Program-made: the position numbers and the translations under genes
Shown here: piece after piece, positions 51,621 through 61,503 of the stretch
Layout of the letters: each line of letters opens with the position of its first letter
Numbering within the stretch: position 1 is the stretch's first letter
Origin: Autumnicola tepida
GTDB lineage: Bacteria; Bacteroidota; Bacteroidia; Flavobacteriales; Flavobacteriaceae
Length of the DNA: 64,000 nucleotides
Assembly (NCBI RefSeq): GCF_031846485.1
Contig: NZ_JAVRHQ010000001.1
Location: 124,001-188,000 of the forward strand
Reading direction: 5' to 3'
Notes under the pieces: generated by a model
Told to the model about the DNA's origin: nothing
What the model saw: only the letters and a program-made list of their open reading frames with translations
Databases searched by the model: none

Positions 51621-52532
51621 ATGGAACGTGAATTTAATAGGGCAAATTTACGTGGTATATACCGCATGCTTACCGAAATAGCTAAAGGCAATTTTGCCTT
51701 TCAAATCAAACGCACCCACCACAGGGATGAGCTCGAAGGGCTCAATGCTTATGCAAATCAAACTTCAGAAGAACTTTATAGAAAGCGGCATCAATTTTTA
51801 TGGCTTAATAGAAATACCGAAGCTATGGTGATCCGAACAGCGAACTTTCTGTTGGACAAAAATTTAAGGGTGATGGATTATAGCTATAAGCATCCTGATA
51901 ATATTGAAGTTGCCCAAAATAATATTTTAGGCAAAGCATTTTCTGAACTACTTGTTAGAAAATTTCAGGAAACTTGGGAGAAAAAAATCCTGAAGTTCAT
52001 AGCAGGCAAAGAACAATCTTTTGATATCCGTTTGGAATATCATTTTGATGAACTGCTAAAAATAAATTTGCATACTGTTGTCTCTAGGTTAACAGGTGTA
52101 GTAGAGGAAAAATATATAGTGACTTCTTATCTTATGGATGGCTCTAAAGATTTTTTCTCAGAATTACCAGAAAATTCTGAAATCAAAACGTTTTCAAAAT
52201 GGGACCAAAAATTATTTCACGAAATCCATATCTATATTATTCACCATTTGGATGAACCTCCTAAAACTTTAGATCAATTAGCTATGCTCTTCAATACCAA
52301 TGAATATAAAATAAAGACTGGGTTCAAAGAGATTTTTGGTTGTACCCCAAACCAATATTATAATAAGCAGCGCATTCGGGAATGTAAAATACTCATTGAA
52401 AATACGAGTCTCTCCCTAACGGAAATTTCAATTAAGATGGGCTTTAGTTCTTACCCCCATTTTTCGAAGAGTTTTAAAAAGGAAACTCATGTAACTCCTA
52501 GATTTTACAAAAAAATCACCCGAAATTCATAA
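51621..52532 (+). CDS. AraC-family transcriptional regulator
   Basis: 303 residues. N-terminal helical part resembling a HAMP-like segment ('REFNRANLRGIYRMLTEI'), a PAS-like middle (~65-185) and a C-terminal AraC HTH: 'LDQLAMLFNTNEYKIKTGFK' and 'LTEISIKMGFSSYPHFSKSF'. No receiver or sensor TM domain. The repeated 30-base sites before this operon and before the DUF6520 gene are probably its targets, giving autoregulation. Confidence 0.88.
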   Translation: MEREFNRANLRGIYRMLTEIAKGNFAFQIKRTHHRDELEGLNAYANQTSEELYRKRHQFLWLNRNTEAMVIRTANFLLDKNLRVMDYSYKHPDNIEVAQNNILGKAFSELLVRKFQETWEKKILKFIAGKEQSFDIRLEYHFDELLKINLHTVVSRLTGVVEEKYIVTSYLMDGSKDFFSELPENSEIKTFSKWDQKLFHEIHIYIIHHLDEPPKTLDQLAMLFNTNEYKIKTGFKEIFGCTPNQYYNKQRIRECKILIENTSLSLTEISIKMGFSSYPHFSKSFKKETHVTPRFYKKITRNS

Positions 52533-52558
52533 AATTTGGATGAATTTATACTGATCTG

Positions 52559-52588
52559 ACAAGTTTACCTCCACTTTGACTAAGTATT
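52559..52588 (+). promoter_or_regulatory. Regulator site copy 2, upstream of the DUF6520 gene
   Basis: Second copy of the 30-base repeat (25/30 identical to 51104-51133), located 26 bases after the AraC stop and ~200 bases before the DUF6520 start. Confidence 0.6.
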
Positions 52589-52791
52589 TTTACTGATATT
52601 TACACTGTTGATGATCAATGAATTAAAAGCTTTTAAATGGAGTTTTTGAAGAATGAAGTTAAGAAGCAAAAACTATAAGCCCTACTTCGTTTTCAGTAAC
52701 ACTCCTAAAGATTTTATTGCGCGATGATGCAGGTGGAAGCCGATTACCTGTTTTACAACGGCATTATTTATTAATCTATAAATTTAATACG

Positions 52792-53085
52792 ATGAAAAAT
52801 TTAAAATTTTTATTACCGATGTTGGCAATGATATTTGCCATAGGATTGACCTTTGCTACGGTAGATCCGGAGCCGAAGCCGGAACCAGTGGAGCAAGCAC
52901 AGGACTATATTTTACTCAATGGAACTACTTGGGTGAGTATTGATGAGCAACCATGTGAAACCGGGGAATTTACCTGCCGCGTACAAGACGGGGAAAACGG
53001 ACCAATATATGAAGTCTACGATGAAAGGAACGATGAAGAGCCAAAAGGAAGCTCTTCTGAGGATCCAATGGTTATTGAACTTTAA
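52792..53085 (+). CDS. Small secreted DUF6520-like protein (97 aa)
   Basis: 97 residues from ATG 52792. Signal peptide 'LKFLLPMLAMIFAIGLTFA', then an acidic mature part with 'NGTTWVSIDEQPCETGEF', a second Cys soon after, and a Ser/Glu/Pro-rich tail. The two Cys (C-x5-C) could form a disulfide. This matches the flavobacterial DUF6520 family, of unknown role. It has its own regulator-site copy and a terminator. Confidence 0.8.
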   Translation: MKNLKFLLPMLAMIFAIGLTFATVDPEPKPEPVEQAQDYILLNGTTWVSIDEQPCETGEFTCRVQDGENGPIYEVYDERNDEEPKGSSSEDPMVIEL

Positions 53086-53103
53086 TTGCTCAATTGAATG
53101 TTA

Positions 53104-53132
53104 GGCACATCGCGTAAAGTGATGTGCCTTTT
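53104..53132 (+). terminator. Intrinsic terminator after the DUF6520 gene
   Basis: GGCACATC (53104-53111) and GATGTGCC (53121-53128) pair perfectly over nine bases, then TTTT. It may also serve the convergent M16 gene, whose stop is four bases away. Confidence 0.85.
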
Positions 53133-53135
53133 AAC

Positions 53136-56018
53136 TTAGTTTACCTGCTTCCTACTTTCAGGAAGAGAAAGAAATTTTTGCATGTTTTCTTCGATTAGAT
53201 ATCGTTTGGCTGCCCTATTGATTTCTTCTAAGGATATAAAATATTCCAATAAAGTGCCATACTGTAAAATATCCTGAACATAATTTTCTCCAACCACCAA
53301 TTTAGACTGAAGGTATTCAGGCCAGAAATTTCCATAACCAAAATTATTAAAACGTCCTTCAAACCCCTTTACTTCCTTAGCAATGTTTTTTTCCAGCCAT
53401 TCCCTTTCTACACCTTTTTCTTTTAATGCCAAAAATTCTTCCCTGGCATATCGAATCATTTTCTCTTCATTACCAAGTTCACTGTTAAATTGGATGAAAA
53501 ATGTAAAAATTCCATTTTTAGTATCAAGCCATTCTCCATTTCCAATAGGTGCATAGCAACCATCACGTAATCTTTTTCTGATGCGATCTCCCAATGCTCT
53601 AGACAACAGCCTTAATATAGCTTGAGTTTTTAAATCTCTTGTTACCTTAACCGGGTAATAAAGATTAACAAAAGCTTGGTTTATATTTTTAAAATAAAGG
53701 GTGTCATCTATTTTTTTCAAAGGAAAATCAAAACCGGTCGTTTTTCCTGAAAACACTTCCCTACGTGCCGGAAAATTTGAAAGTTTTTGAACTATTTGAG
53801 GTATTAAACGACTTTTATTAAAACCCCCAGTAATTATAAATGTATAGTCTTGGAAATTATTAAACCATTTTTTGGAGGCATTTATTACTTCTTCCTCTGT
53901 TAAGTTTTCTAGGTCCTTCATTCTCATTTTTGGAAGCTGTGGATACCATTTAGTTAGAATTTCATTTTTTATAAAACTGGTTGAACCCCTCAGTCCAAAC
54001 CCGCTCAATTGTTCTTTCTTTTGAGCCTTCCATCCAGCAAAGCCAACCGAATCTTTCCTTGGATTGTTCATATATAAATACAAGAGGTTAAATAGTTCAT
54101 TCCAGGACTCTTGAGTACTACTCCCAGTTATCAATTGAAAATCCTTAGTTTGCCTAAAATTAATATTTAAGTGCTTTTCATTTTTAAAGCGCTCCAATTC
54201 AAATTTGTTATAGGGTCCGGCACCGGTATATCTTATTACCTCAGGATAAACCTTTGTCGCCAGATATTTTTTGCGATTTTTTAAGGGGTTTCGATTTGAT
54301 CGAAAAGCTTGAAATGAAATTTTATTTTTGAAATTATCAGAACGTGGCTTGGTTGGTTTTAGGACTAATTTAATTCCGTTTTTAAGCTTTATTGTAGTTA
54401 CACCAATAATATTTTCTTTTTGTCCAAAATCATTCTTGTTTACTTTATTCGGGATATTGGCTGCTTTTGCTAAAGAATGTATGGGAGGAGGTAGTGGCTT
54501 TAAAGGAGTTACTTCTTTGGCACTAATTTCCCTGATCCATTTCCTTAATTTTTCATCTGAGGGTATGCTTTCAATCTTTTCGCTAAAAAATATAAAATCT
54601 GTATTTTTATTCAGTGCTGCTTGTTCACCTATAAAAGCTGTCATTTCCCTAAGGCTAATCTGTTCAAGAATTTCAGAAACCAATTTTGATTCTACGCTTG
54701 GATGAGGGGCTGCGCTACCTTTTACAAAATGATCTTTTAACCTACTAATCCACTCCGAGGAAGGATAAGAGTTTCTTTCTGTATATTTTTGCATTAGCGA
54801 TTTCTTGCCTTTTTCTAAATCAGAACTAGTTATTCCCAAATGCATTTGTCTCCAGGCTAGCATTGTTTTTTCCAGACGCTTTTTCATATGTGTGGTATCA
54901 TTTGTTTCAAAATCAATTTCCATTTTTGAAGCCAAAATTTGTCCTCCTCCTAACAGATTTCGCCTATAATTAAGATTCAAATTGGAATATGGGGGGTGAC
55001 GTTGCTGTTCAAATTGGTTTTGTTTTTCTTCAATTAATAGCCAATAAAGTTCCTGAATTAAGAAAGACCTATAATCAGATTTAGAACTTGGATTGTAAGA
55101 ATAATTAGGTTGCTTTCGCAATATTGTTGATCGAAGATTGGAACGTACACTATCAAGCACACTTGTAAACCAAATTTCCCCATCCAATTCAAACTTCTGA
55201 GCATTTACATAGGCTTCAGCATTTTTTGGGTTTTCTGGTACTTTCAAATCCGAAAATAAGCGCTTTATTTCTAATTCCGTATTATCCAGATTAATATCTC
55301 CAACGATGATTGCAGCTTGTAAATCCGGTCGATACCAGTCTTGGTAAAACCGAAGAAAAGAATCCGGGTTAAAATTTTGGATACTTGTTTTTTCCTTTTT
55401 GAAATTGAAAGTTTTAAAATCAGTAGGTTCTAAAATTTTTTTATGAATGACCCTGCTTTTCCAGTCCCTATAAGGATTAATCGTTCTCATCTCACCTAAT
55501 ACCGCAGCCTGTTCAACAGCTATAGACTTTTGGTTTATACGTATGCCACGTGCCCAATCCCTAAGCACTTGTAGCCCATCTTGATATAATGGCTTATTTT
55601 GAGATGGAATAGTAGCATAGTACCAGGTAAATGTATATCCCGTTTTGGCACTTTTATTTTGTGCGGGTCCACTAAATTTGGCATCCAGGCTTGGAAAATT
55701 CTTTGTCCCTTTTGCTAAAACGTGCTCTAAAAGGTGGGCATATCCCAATTGATCTTTATCCTCATGATACATTCCTGCTTTTACAACCATATTTAGCTCG
55801 ATACGATTGGATGGAACATCATTCTTTCGAAGATAATAGGTGAAACCATTGTCAAGGCTCCCATACCTTACCAAACTATCCAATTGTAAACTTTCTTCTT
55901 TGAGTCCCTTCCTATTTTCCTGCGTTCGGCCACTTCCAATGCACAGGAATAGAAATGCTGCTAAGAAAAAGTATGATTTGTAAGTTTTATTTATAGTTCG
56001 GAAATTAATAGCCGTCAT
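53136..56018 (-). CDS. M16 (insulinase-family) zinc peptidase, two-lobed
   Basis: 960 residues with a signal peptide (FLAAFLFLCIGSGRTQ). The inverted zinc site HxxEH is in 'YAHLLEHVLAKGT' (~residues 92-104), so the N-lobe is catalytic; the C-lobe (~520-960) repeats the fold without the motif. It cleaves peptides in the periplasm. Its start overlaps the susD stop by 14 bases, so it is the third gene of the susC-susD operon, suggesting that the imported substrate is a peptide. Confidence 0.93.
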   Translation of the reverse strand: MTAINFRTINKTYKSYFFLAAFLFLCIGSGRTQENRKGLKEESLQLDSLVRYGSLDNGFTYYLRKNDVPSNRIELNMVVKAGMYHEDKDQLGYAHLLEHVLAKGTKNFPSLDAKFSGPAQNKSAKTGYTFTWYYATIPSQNKPLYQDGLQVLRDWARGIRINQKSIAVEQAAVLGEMRTINPYRDWKSRVIHKKILEPTDFKTFNFKKEKTSIQNFNPDSFLRFYQDWYRPDLQAAIIVGDINLDNTELEIKRLFSDLKVPENPKNAEAYVNAQKFELDGEIWFTSVLDSVRSNLRSTILRKQPNYSYNPSSKSDYRSFLIQELYWLLIEEKQNQFEQQRHPPYSNLNLNYRRNLLGGGQILASKMEIDFETNDTTHMKKRLEKTMLAWRQMHLGITSSDLEKGKKSLMQKYTERNSYPSSEWISRLKDHFVKGSAAPHPSVESKLVSEILEQISLREMTAFIGEQAALNKNTDFIFFSEKIESIPSDEKLRKWIREISAKEVTPLKPLPPPIHSLAKAANIPNKVNKNDFGQKENIIGVTTIKLKNGIKLVLKPTKPRSDNFKNKISFQAFRSNRNPLKNRKKYLATKVYPEVIRYTGAGPYNKFELERFKNEKHLNINFRQTKDFQLITGSSTQESWNELFNLLYLYMNNPRKDSVGFAGWKAQKKEQLSGFGLRGSTSFIKNEILTKWYPQLPKMRMKDLENLTEEEVINASKKWFNNFQDYTFIITGGFNKSRLIPQIVQKLSNFPARREVFSGKTTGFDFPLKKIDDTLYFKNINQAFVNLYYPVKVTRDLKTQAILRLLSRALGDRIRKRLRDGCYAPIGNGEWLDTKNGIFTFFIQFNSELGNEEKMIRYAREEFLALKEKGVEREWLEKNIAKEVKGFEGRFNNFGYGNFWPEYLQSKLVVGENYVQDILQYGTLLEYFISLEEINRAAKRYLIEENMQKFLSLPESRKQVN

Positions 56019-57411
56019 TTTGATCTAGGTTTGGGTTTTTTCTTCGCTCTTCTGCAGGAATAGGATAATAAACATCCGTTTCTTCCCACATTGGTTTAGA
56101 TTGTCCTAAGACTTCTCCTGCTTTATTTATACGTTTTAAGTCCAACCACCTATGACCCCATTCAGCAAATAATTCTTTTCTTCGCTCTTCTATGATTACA
56201 TCAAGTAACTCTTCCTGAGAGATATCAGGTCTGGTATCCGCTATTAAGGACAGTCCGGCCCTACTTCTTATAATATCTAGATCCTCAACAGCACCTGAAA
56301 TGTTTCCCTGTCTTGCCCGCGCTTCAGCCCGAATTAAATATTGTTCTGCTAGGCGTAATACCATAGAATATTCCTCAATAGGGAATTCACTCGTATTCCA
56401 AACTTTGTATTTATAGGCGAAAAAGGCCTCTTCCTCATTGTGATAGCTTATCCAATTATTAAATCTTAAATCATCTTCTTCAAAAATCTCCACAAAAGTT
56501 TCTCGAAGTTGTATACTGGCCACAAATGAAAACACAGGATGGATAAGAAACATACTTGCTTCGTTGGTATTACTAATAAAGCCTCCATCTCCTATTGGGG
56601 AAATTTGCCAAATAGCTTCTTTGCTATTAACCAAAAACACATCGTTGAGATTATCCAAAAGTTGATAGGTGCCAGTTTCCGCTATAACCTGGCTACTTAG
56701 ACTCTCAGCATCTTCCCAATTCTGCAGGTGTAAGTTTACGCGACTTAACAATGCTGTAGCTGCATATTTGTTAACATTGGTACGTTCTCCATTTAAATAA
56801 TCCGTACCTAATACATCAGCAGCAATTTCCAGATCATTTATTATTTGATCATATACCTCCTCAATAAGAGATCTCGAAGCTAATTGATTATTGTTATATT
56901 CAGTGGTTGTTAAAAGGGGTATTTCACCATAGAGATTTACAAGATAAAAATAGCTAAAGGCTCTAATAAATCTGGCTTCACCTTCTAATTGTAATTTGAC
57001 ACCTTCGCTTAAATTTTCGGAGTTGTATACTCCCTCCAATAAGGAATTGGCCATATAAATAATATTATAGGCACTGGACCACAAATAAAGGTTATTTGGG
57101 TTATCGGGGATCAATTCATTTTCCTCAAATTCCATCCGGGTATAATTACTCGGATTAATATTCCGAATATTATCGGCTGATAATCCGGACAGGACAGTTA
57201 CACTGCTTCTGGAGCCATTTGAAAATGCTGCCTTGAATAATTGATTGTAAATTCCATTCATTGCACTTCTCGCTGTTGCATCAGTGCTGAAAACATCCTG
57301 TTGTATTAGCTTATTATTTGGAGAGCTTACTTCCACGAAATCTTCGCACGAGAGGAATAGAAGCGCTATAGCAATTACAAATGTGTTATTTATAGAAAGT
57401 CGTGATTTCAT
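56005..57411 (-). CDS. SusD/RagB-family nutrient-binding outer-membrane lipoprotein
   Basis: 468 residues; lipobox 'LLFLSC' at the N-terminus, TPR-rich helical SusD core, and the C-terminal 'LDIIRSRAGL ... ERRKELFAEWGHRWLDLKR' signature. It forms the lid of the SusC channel on the cell surface. 12 bases after susC. Confidence 0.94.
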   Translation of the reverse strand: MKSRLSINNTFVIAIALLFLSCEDFVEVSSPNNKLIQQDVFSTDATARSAMNGIYNQLFKAAFSNGSRSSVTVLSGLSADNIRNINPSNYTRMEFEENELIPDNPNNLYLWSSAYNIIYMANSLLEGVYNSENLSEGVKLQLEGEARFIRAFSYFYLVNLYGEIPLLTTTEYNNNQLASRSLIEEVYDQIINDLEIAADVLGTDYLNGERTNVNKYAATALLSRVNLHLQNWEDAESLSSQVIAETGTYQLLDNLNDVFLVNSKEAIWQISPIGDGGFISNTNEASMFLIHPVFSFVASIQLRETFVEIFEEDDLRFNNWISYHNEEEAFFAYKYKVWNTSEFPIEEYSMVLRLAEQYLIRAEARARQGNISGAVEDLDIIRSRAGLSLIADTRPDISQEELLDVIIEERRKELFAEWGHRWLDLKRINKAGEVLGQSKPMWEETDVYYPIPAEERRKNPNLDQNDGY

Positions 57412-57423
57412 AATTAAAAAGTT

Positions 57424-60408
57424 TTAAAAGTTTATTTCAAGACCCGCAGTTATCGTTCTCAGATTTCCAATCCCTGAAGAAGTGCGTTCGGGATCCATTC
57501 CGGAATATTCCGAGAAGGTCAATAGATTCTGGCCATGAAGAAAAAGTCTCCAATTTTCCATTCCAAATTTCCGCGTGAATGCTTTTGGCAGGTTATAGTT
57601 AAGTGTTATAGTTTTCAGGCGTACAAAAGATGCATCTTCAACAGGAATTGAAGTATTGATAGCATAGCCATAAGCAGTTCTTGCCTGTGCAGATTGTGAA
57701 ATTTTTTGATAAACGGATTCTCCTGCAAGTGTAGCCAGTGCAACCGATCTTGAATTACCTACTGTCCCACCATCAAAGCTAGTTTGTAAACCTTCTTGCA
57801 TTACAAACTCCCATAAAAATTGTAGGTTAAAATTTTTAAATGAAAAGCTGTTGTTTATGCCACCAAACAGTTCACGGTTTAAATCCTGGATAATTATACG
57901 GTCTTGGTAATCAAAGCTTCCATCTTCATTTACATCTCTTACCGTATAAAAACCCGTTTCAGGATCTAAGCCGGTATAATCAAACAAAAGGGAAATATTT
58001 AACGGGTAACCTACCCGATAGGTATTGGCATATGAAGACTGGTCAATATCGGGATAGTTAACCAATTCATTCTTTGGGAGACTAACATTTAAAGAAGTTT
58101 GCCATCTAAATTCTTTGCTGTCTATATTGAGGCTTGAAAATTCAAATTCCCAACCGGAGTTTTCAACTGTTGCAGGTAAATTGGCTTGTACTGAGGTGAA
58201 ACCGGTAATCTCTGGAAGTGGATAACCTACCAATTGATTGGAAGAACGGTTTCGGTAACGACTAAATCCTGCACGAATACGTTCTTCAAAAAGACCTATT
58301 TCAAGACCTACTTCAAGTTTTTTATTAACTTCCCAGGAATAATTAGGGTTGGCCAGGCCAGTGGGGTATAATCCCCCGGGGCCATCGGTTGCTTCATAGG
58401 CATTTAAATAACCATAATCTCCTATTTGATCATTGCCTGTGGTACCGTAACTTCCTCTTAACTTCCCGAAGCTTAAAAATGGGAGTTTTTCTTTAATGAA
58501 ATTTTCTTCGGTAAAAATCCAGGCAGTTCCTACAGCACCAAAATTGGCAAACCTATTATTAGGGCCAAACCGAGACGAGCCATCCCGTCTTCCGGTAAGA
58601 TTAATATAATATTTTCTATCCCAGTTAATGCCAATTCTTGAAAATAGGGCTGCATATTTATATTCTGCACTTTCTCTTCTGGCATTTATAATTGATTCAG
58701 CTGCGGCGATATTGCCGATTAATGCTTCCGAAGCATATCCGGTTGCCCGGAAACCTTCCTGGTTTTGGATGTTTTCTTGAAAAGTAGCTCCTACTATTGC
58801 ATCAATTTTTAAATTATTGAAAGACTTTTCAAATAAAATTTGTGGTTCCAAAATCCAGGATTTTCGGCCAGCGCTTAAGTGTGAAGAGTTATTCGGTGTT
58901 TCATCAGCAGGGTTATACGATTGGGAAGGTTGTTTTCTCATTTCCTTTGAATCATAATAGGAATATCCCATACTGGTTTTAAACCTTAATGCAGGAAAGA
59001 TTTCGTAGGATAAAGTAAGGTTTGAAATGAAATTGTTGGTTTGCGTATTGCTGGTATTAAAATAGCCCTCCAGCGGATTATCAAGTCCGGCCACCCCCCA
59101 TTCTTCCCAGGCCAGGGATCCATCATTGTTGAAAATTTCGGGTGCATTGGGTGGCAAAAATGCTGTGGTGGCATTGAATCCTACATTTCCCACTAAATTG
59201 TTGGTGTCAACTCCGTAATTTAGGGAAAGACTTAGGTTGAATTTATTGTCTCCAGAGCGATGATTAAGATTTAGATTCCCGGTTACTTTTCGGTAATCAT
59301 AATCCCCGGGATAAACTGTGCCCTGGGTATAATAGGAGCTACCAAATCTAAATGAAGTAGTTTCATTTCCACCTGAAAAAGTAATATTTGCATTAGTTGT
59401 TTCAGAAGTCCCTCCATAAAGAAATTCCTGCCAGTCGGTATAACGATCCTGATCCCACAATAAAAGATCATAAGCATTTCTTTCTGTGGGCTCAACTCCG
59501 TCGTTTTCAAAAGCTGCTCTTCGAATCTCAAGGTATTCTTCGGTATTTAATAAATCCCATCGATTAGGAACTGTTGCCATGCCAGTATAAAATCTTGCTT
59601 TCACGCTGGTCCCAATCTCACGTCCTTTTTTTGTGGTAATTAGAATAACTCCGTTGGCTCCCCTGGAGCCATAAATAGCGGTAGCATCGGCATCTTTTAA
59701 AACTTCTATACTTTCAATATTAGAGACATCCAGGTTATTTAACGGATCTATCCCCGCACTTGACATAAGGGAATTACTTTCTACCGGGGTTGAATTGATA
59801 GGAACACCATCTATAATATATAAAGGATAGTTTCCTTCTTCCCGTAAACTATTGGTTCCCCTAATTTTTATAGTAGGAGCCATTCCAGGATGGCTGCCAC
59901 CGGAAGTAACTTCTACCCCCGCCATTCTACCGGCCAGGGCCTGTATAGGACTTACCACCGGTTGTAGTTCTATTTCCTCTGCGGTAACTCTTGAAATATT
60001 CCCAGTTCGTTCTCGTTCAGTAGTATTGTAATAGCCAGCATTAATTTTTACTTCGCCAAGGGCAGAAACATCTTCCTCTAATTGAATGCTAATTTCTTCG
60101 TTGTTATCTACCGGGATTTCTACTGTTTTAAAACCTATATAGGAAAAAACCAAAGTCCCATTGGCAGGAGCAATGATGTTATATGCTCCATCCAAATTAG
60201 TTACTGTTCCTCTATTGGTATTTTTTACTGTAACGGTAACACCTGGAATAGGAAGGCCGTTTTGATCTTCTACTACACCTGAAACTTCTTGCTGCTGCAA
60301 GGGCAGGGGAGTAGTGGTTGCTGCATTAGCAGCCTTGGACAGGAAGAAGAGTACCCCGCCTATAATAATTAGCGCCACCCATTTAAGGCGCGAGTAATTA
60401 TTTTTCAT
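57424..60408 (-). CDS. SusC/RagA-family TonB-dependent outer-membrane transporter
   Basis: 994 residues: signal peptide, a carboxypeptidase-regulatory-like domain ('VSGVVEDQNGLPIPGVTVTV', ~41-125), the plug ('SPIQALAGRMAGVEV', 'SIEVLKDADATAIYGSRGAN') and a 22-strand barrel ending with an aromatic residue ('TITAGLEINF'). Energy-dependent import of the substrate held by SusD. No glycoside hydrolases or anti-sigma/ECF genes are adjacent; the partner is the M16 peptidase. Confidence 0.95.
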   Translation of the reverse strand: MKNNYSRLKWVALIIIGGVLFFLSKAANAATTTPLPLQQQEVSGVVEDQNGLPIPGVTVTVKNTNRGTVTNLDGAYNIIAPANGTLVFSYIGFKTVEIPVDNNEEISIQLEEDVSALGEVKINAGYYNTTERERTGNISRVTAEEIELQPVVSPIQALAGRMAGVEVTSGGSHPGMAPTIKIRGTNSLREEGNYPLYIIDGVPINSTPVESNSLMSSAGIDPLNNLDVSNIESIEVLKDADATAIYGSRGANGVILITTKKGREIGTSVKARFYTGMATVPNRWDLLNTEEYLEIRRAAFENDGVEPTERNAYDLLLWDQDRYTDWQEFLYGGTSETTNANITFSGGNETTSFRFGSSYYTQGTVYPGDYDYRKVTGNLNLNHRSGDNKFNLSLSLNYGVDTNNLVGNVGFNATTAFLPPNAPEIFNNDGSLAWEEWGVAGLDNPLEGYFNTSNTQTNNFISNLTLSYEIFPALRFKTSMGYSYYDSKEMRKQPSQSYNPADETPNNSSHLSAGRKSWILEPQILFEKSFNNLKIDAIVGATFQENIQNQEGFRATGYASEALIGNIAAAESIINARRESAEYKYAALFSRIGINWDRKYYINLTGRRDGSSRFGPNNRFANFGAVGTAWIFTEENFIKEKLPFLSFGKLRGSYGTTGNDQIGDYGYLNAYEATDGPGGLYPTGLANPNYSWEVNKKLEVGLEIGLFEERIRAGFSRYRNRSSNQLVGYPLPEITGFTSVQANLPATVENSGWEFEFSSLNIDSKEFRWQTSLNVSLPKNELVNYPDIDQSSYANTYRVGYPLNISLLFDYTGLDPETGFYTVRDVNEDGSFDYQDRIIIQDLNRELFGGINNSFSFKNFNLQFLWEFVMQEGLQTSFDGGTVGNSRSVALATLAGESVYQKISQSAQARTAYGYAINTSIPVEDASFVRLKTITLNYNLPKAFTRKFGMENWRLFLHGQNLLTFSEYSGMDPERTSSGIGNLRTITAGLEINF

Positions 60409-60548
60409 AATTTTACGTGTGTTTTGAATGAAACATTGTTTTATTTAAGCTTAGGCCTTCCCCACACAGACGCCAATCTTTAGGAGGAAGGTCTTTTTGC
60501 TTATAGGCTAATTCAAACTTTTCTTCAATAGCAATTTCTTTTTTTTCT

Positions 60549-60718
60549 AAACCGGTGCCCAAATACCGGTTTCACTTAAACCTATTCACCAATAATTTTA
60601 CCCAAGGCTCCAGCGGAGCCCCACCCAAAAGCCGCTGAAAATTATAGGGCTCACAACGGCGACCCACGGGATTGTTTAAGTGATTTTTCCTGCTCCCGCA
60701 AGCTAGGAATTAGTGAAT
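60549..60718. other. Inverted-repeat-rich region upstream of susC (possible structured RNA)
   Basis: AAACCGGT/ACCGGTTT (60549-60572), CACTTAAAC (60573-60581) with GTTTAAGTG (60674-60682), GGCTCC-AGC-GGAGCC (60606-60620), and ATTCACCAAT (60585-60594) with ATTAGTGAAT (60709-60718), the last with one mismatch and crossing the second. Together they allow a multibranched or pseudoknotted fold. No gene is convincing in 60409-60950. Strand unknown. Confidence 0.45.
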
Positions 60719-60953
60719 ACAGCTGCGATTTTGCAACCGGTGACCGCTTTGGCCTGAAATAAATTATAGTGTAGGTTAATTTATTAAATACCAAAACCGG
60801 CCCTGCTCACCTAAGAACGCAAATTTTGGATTTGCACGAATAAGGAAAACCTATTACATTTATAGCATTGCGAATAACCATATAATGTAGTGTCTTAACC
60901 CTTCTGGCAATGCCTGTTTATTTTGCACAGGTAGCGGACCGGTTACGCCCTCA

Positions 60954-61094
60954 TTATTCTGGGGCGCATTTGATGTTTTTTGATATAGGTTGTAACGATC
61001 GGGGTTGTACCTTAAGGCTATGGTACGAGACAAAACCTTTTGCCGGTTTACTACCGTAGAAGTGCTTTAATGGGTCTGTTCTTCTCGTTTTCAT
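60954..61094 (-). CDS. Possible 46-aa basic peptide, doubtful
   Basis: ATG at 61094 to stop at 60954 (MKTRRTDPLKHFYGSKPAKG...), in the same direction as susC and just downstream of the structured RNA. The composition is basic and unlike a membrane or secreted peptide. No family recognised; it may be coincidence. Confidence 0.25.
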   Translation of the reverse strand: MKTRRTDPLKHFYGSKPAKGFVSYHSLKVQPRSLQPISKNIKCAPE

Positions 61095-61142
61095 AGTTTT
61101 CAAAATTATGTAAACGATTTGCTGATAGATGAGATACAAAAA

Positions 61143-61260
61143 AACGCCCCTCACACTTCTGTCCGAAAGGGTAAAACGACCAAGCTTTAACCCCGCCTTA
61201 GCTTCGAAAAGCTTTGACGTCCATACAGAAGTTTAACGCGAGAGGCGTCCGCCAGAAAGG
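61143..61260 (-). ncRNA. Candidate structured RNA ending in a stem and U-run
   Basis: Read on the minus strand, an outer stem (ACGCCTCTC, complement of 61240-61248, with GAGGGGCGT, complement of 61144-61152; one mismatch) encloses a perfect inner stem ACTTCTGT/ACAGAAGT (61155-61162 with 61225-61232) and smaller hairpins (AAGCTTT region). The closing stem is followed directly by seven U. This is the outline of a ~110-base small RNA or leader with an intrinsic terminator. An extra repeat GCCAGAAA/TTTCTGGC (61251-61285) borders it. Upstream end unknown. Confidence 0.55.
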
Positions 61261-61503
61261 CTCTGTAAAGATACCTATTTCTGGCAATTTTGGACGAACT
61301 CACGGTCAACTCGTATGGAAATGCTTGGTCTTTTTTTCGAACGAGCAACATCGTTAGTTCTCTCCCAATATGGGAGTGACAGTATTTTATGGATTAATTA
61401 AATCCGTACAAGTCTCATTAATAATGATTTGAATTGTTATCGAAACAAATATAAGAAACATTTTTTAATAAACCAATATGTTGGTTTAAAAAACTTATGA
61501 TTT

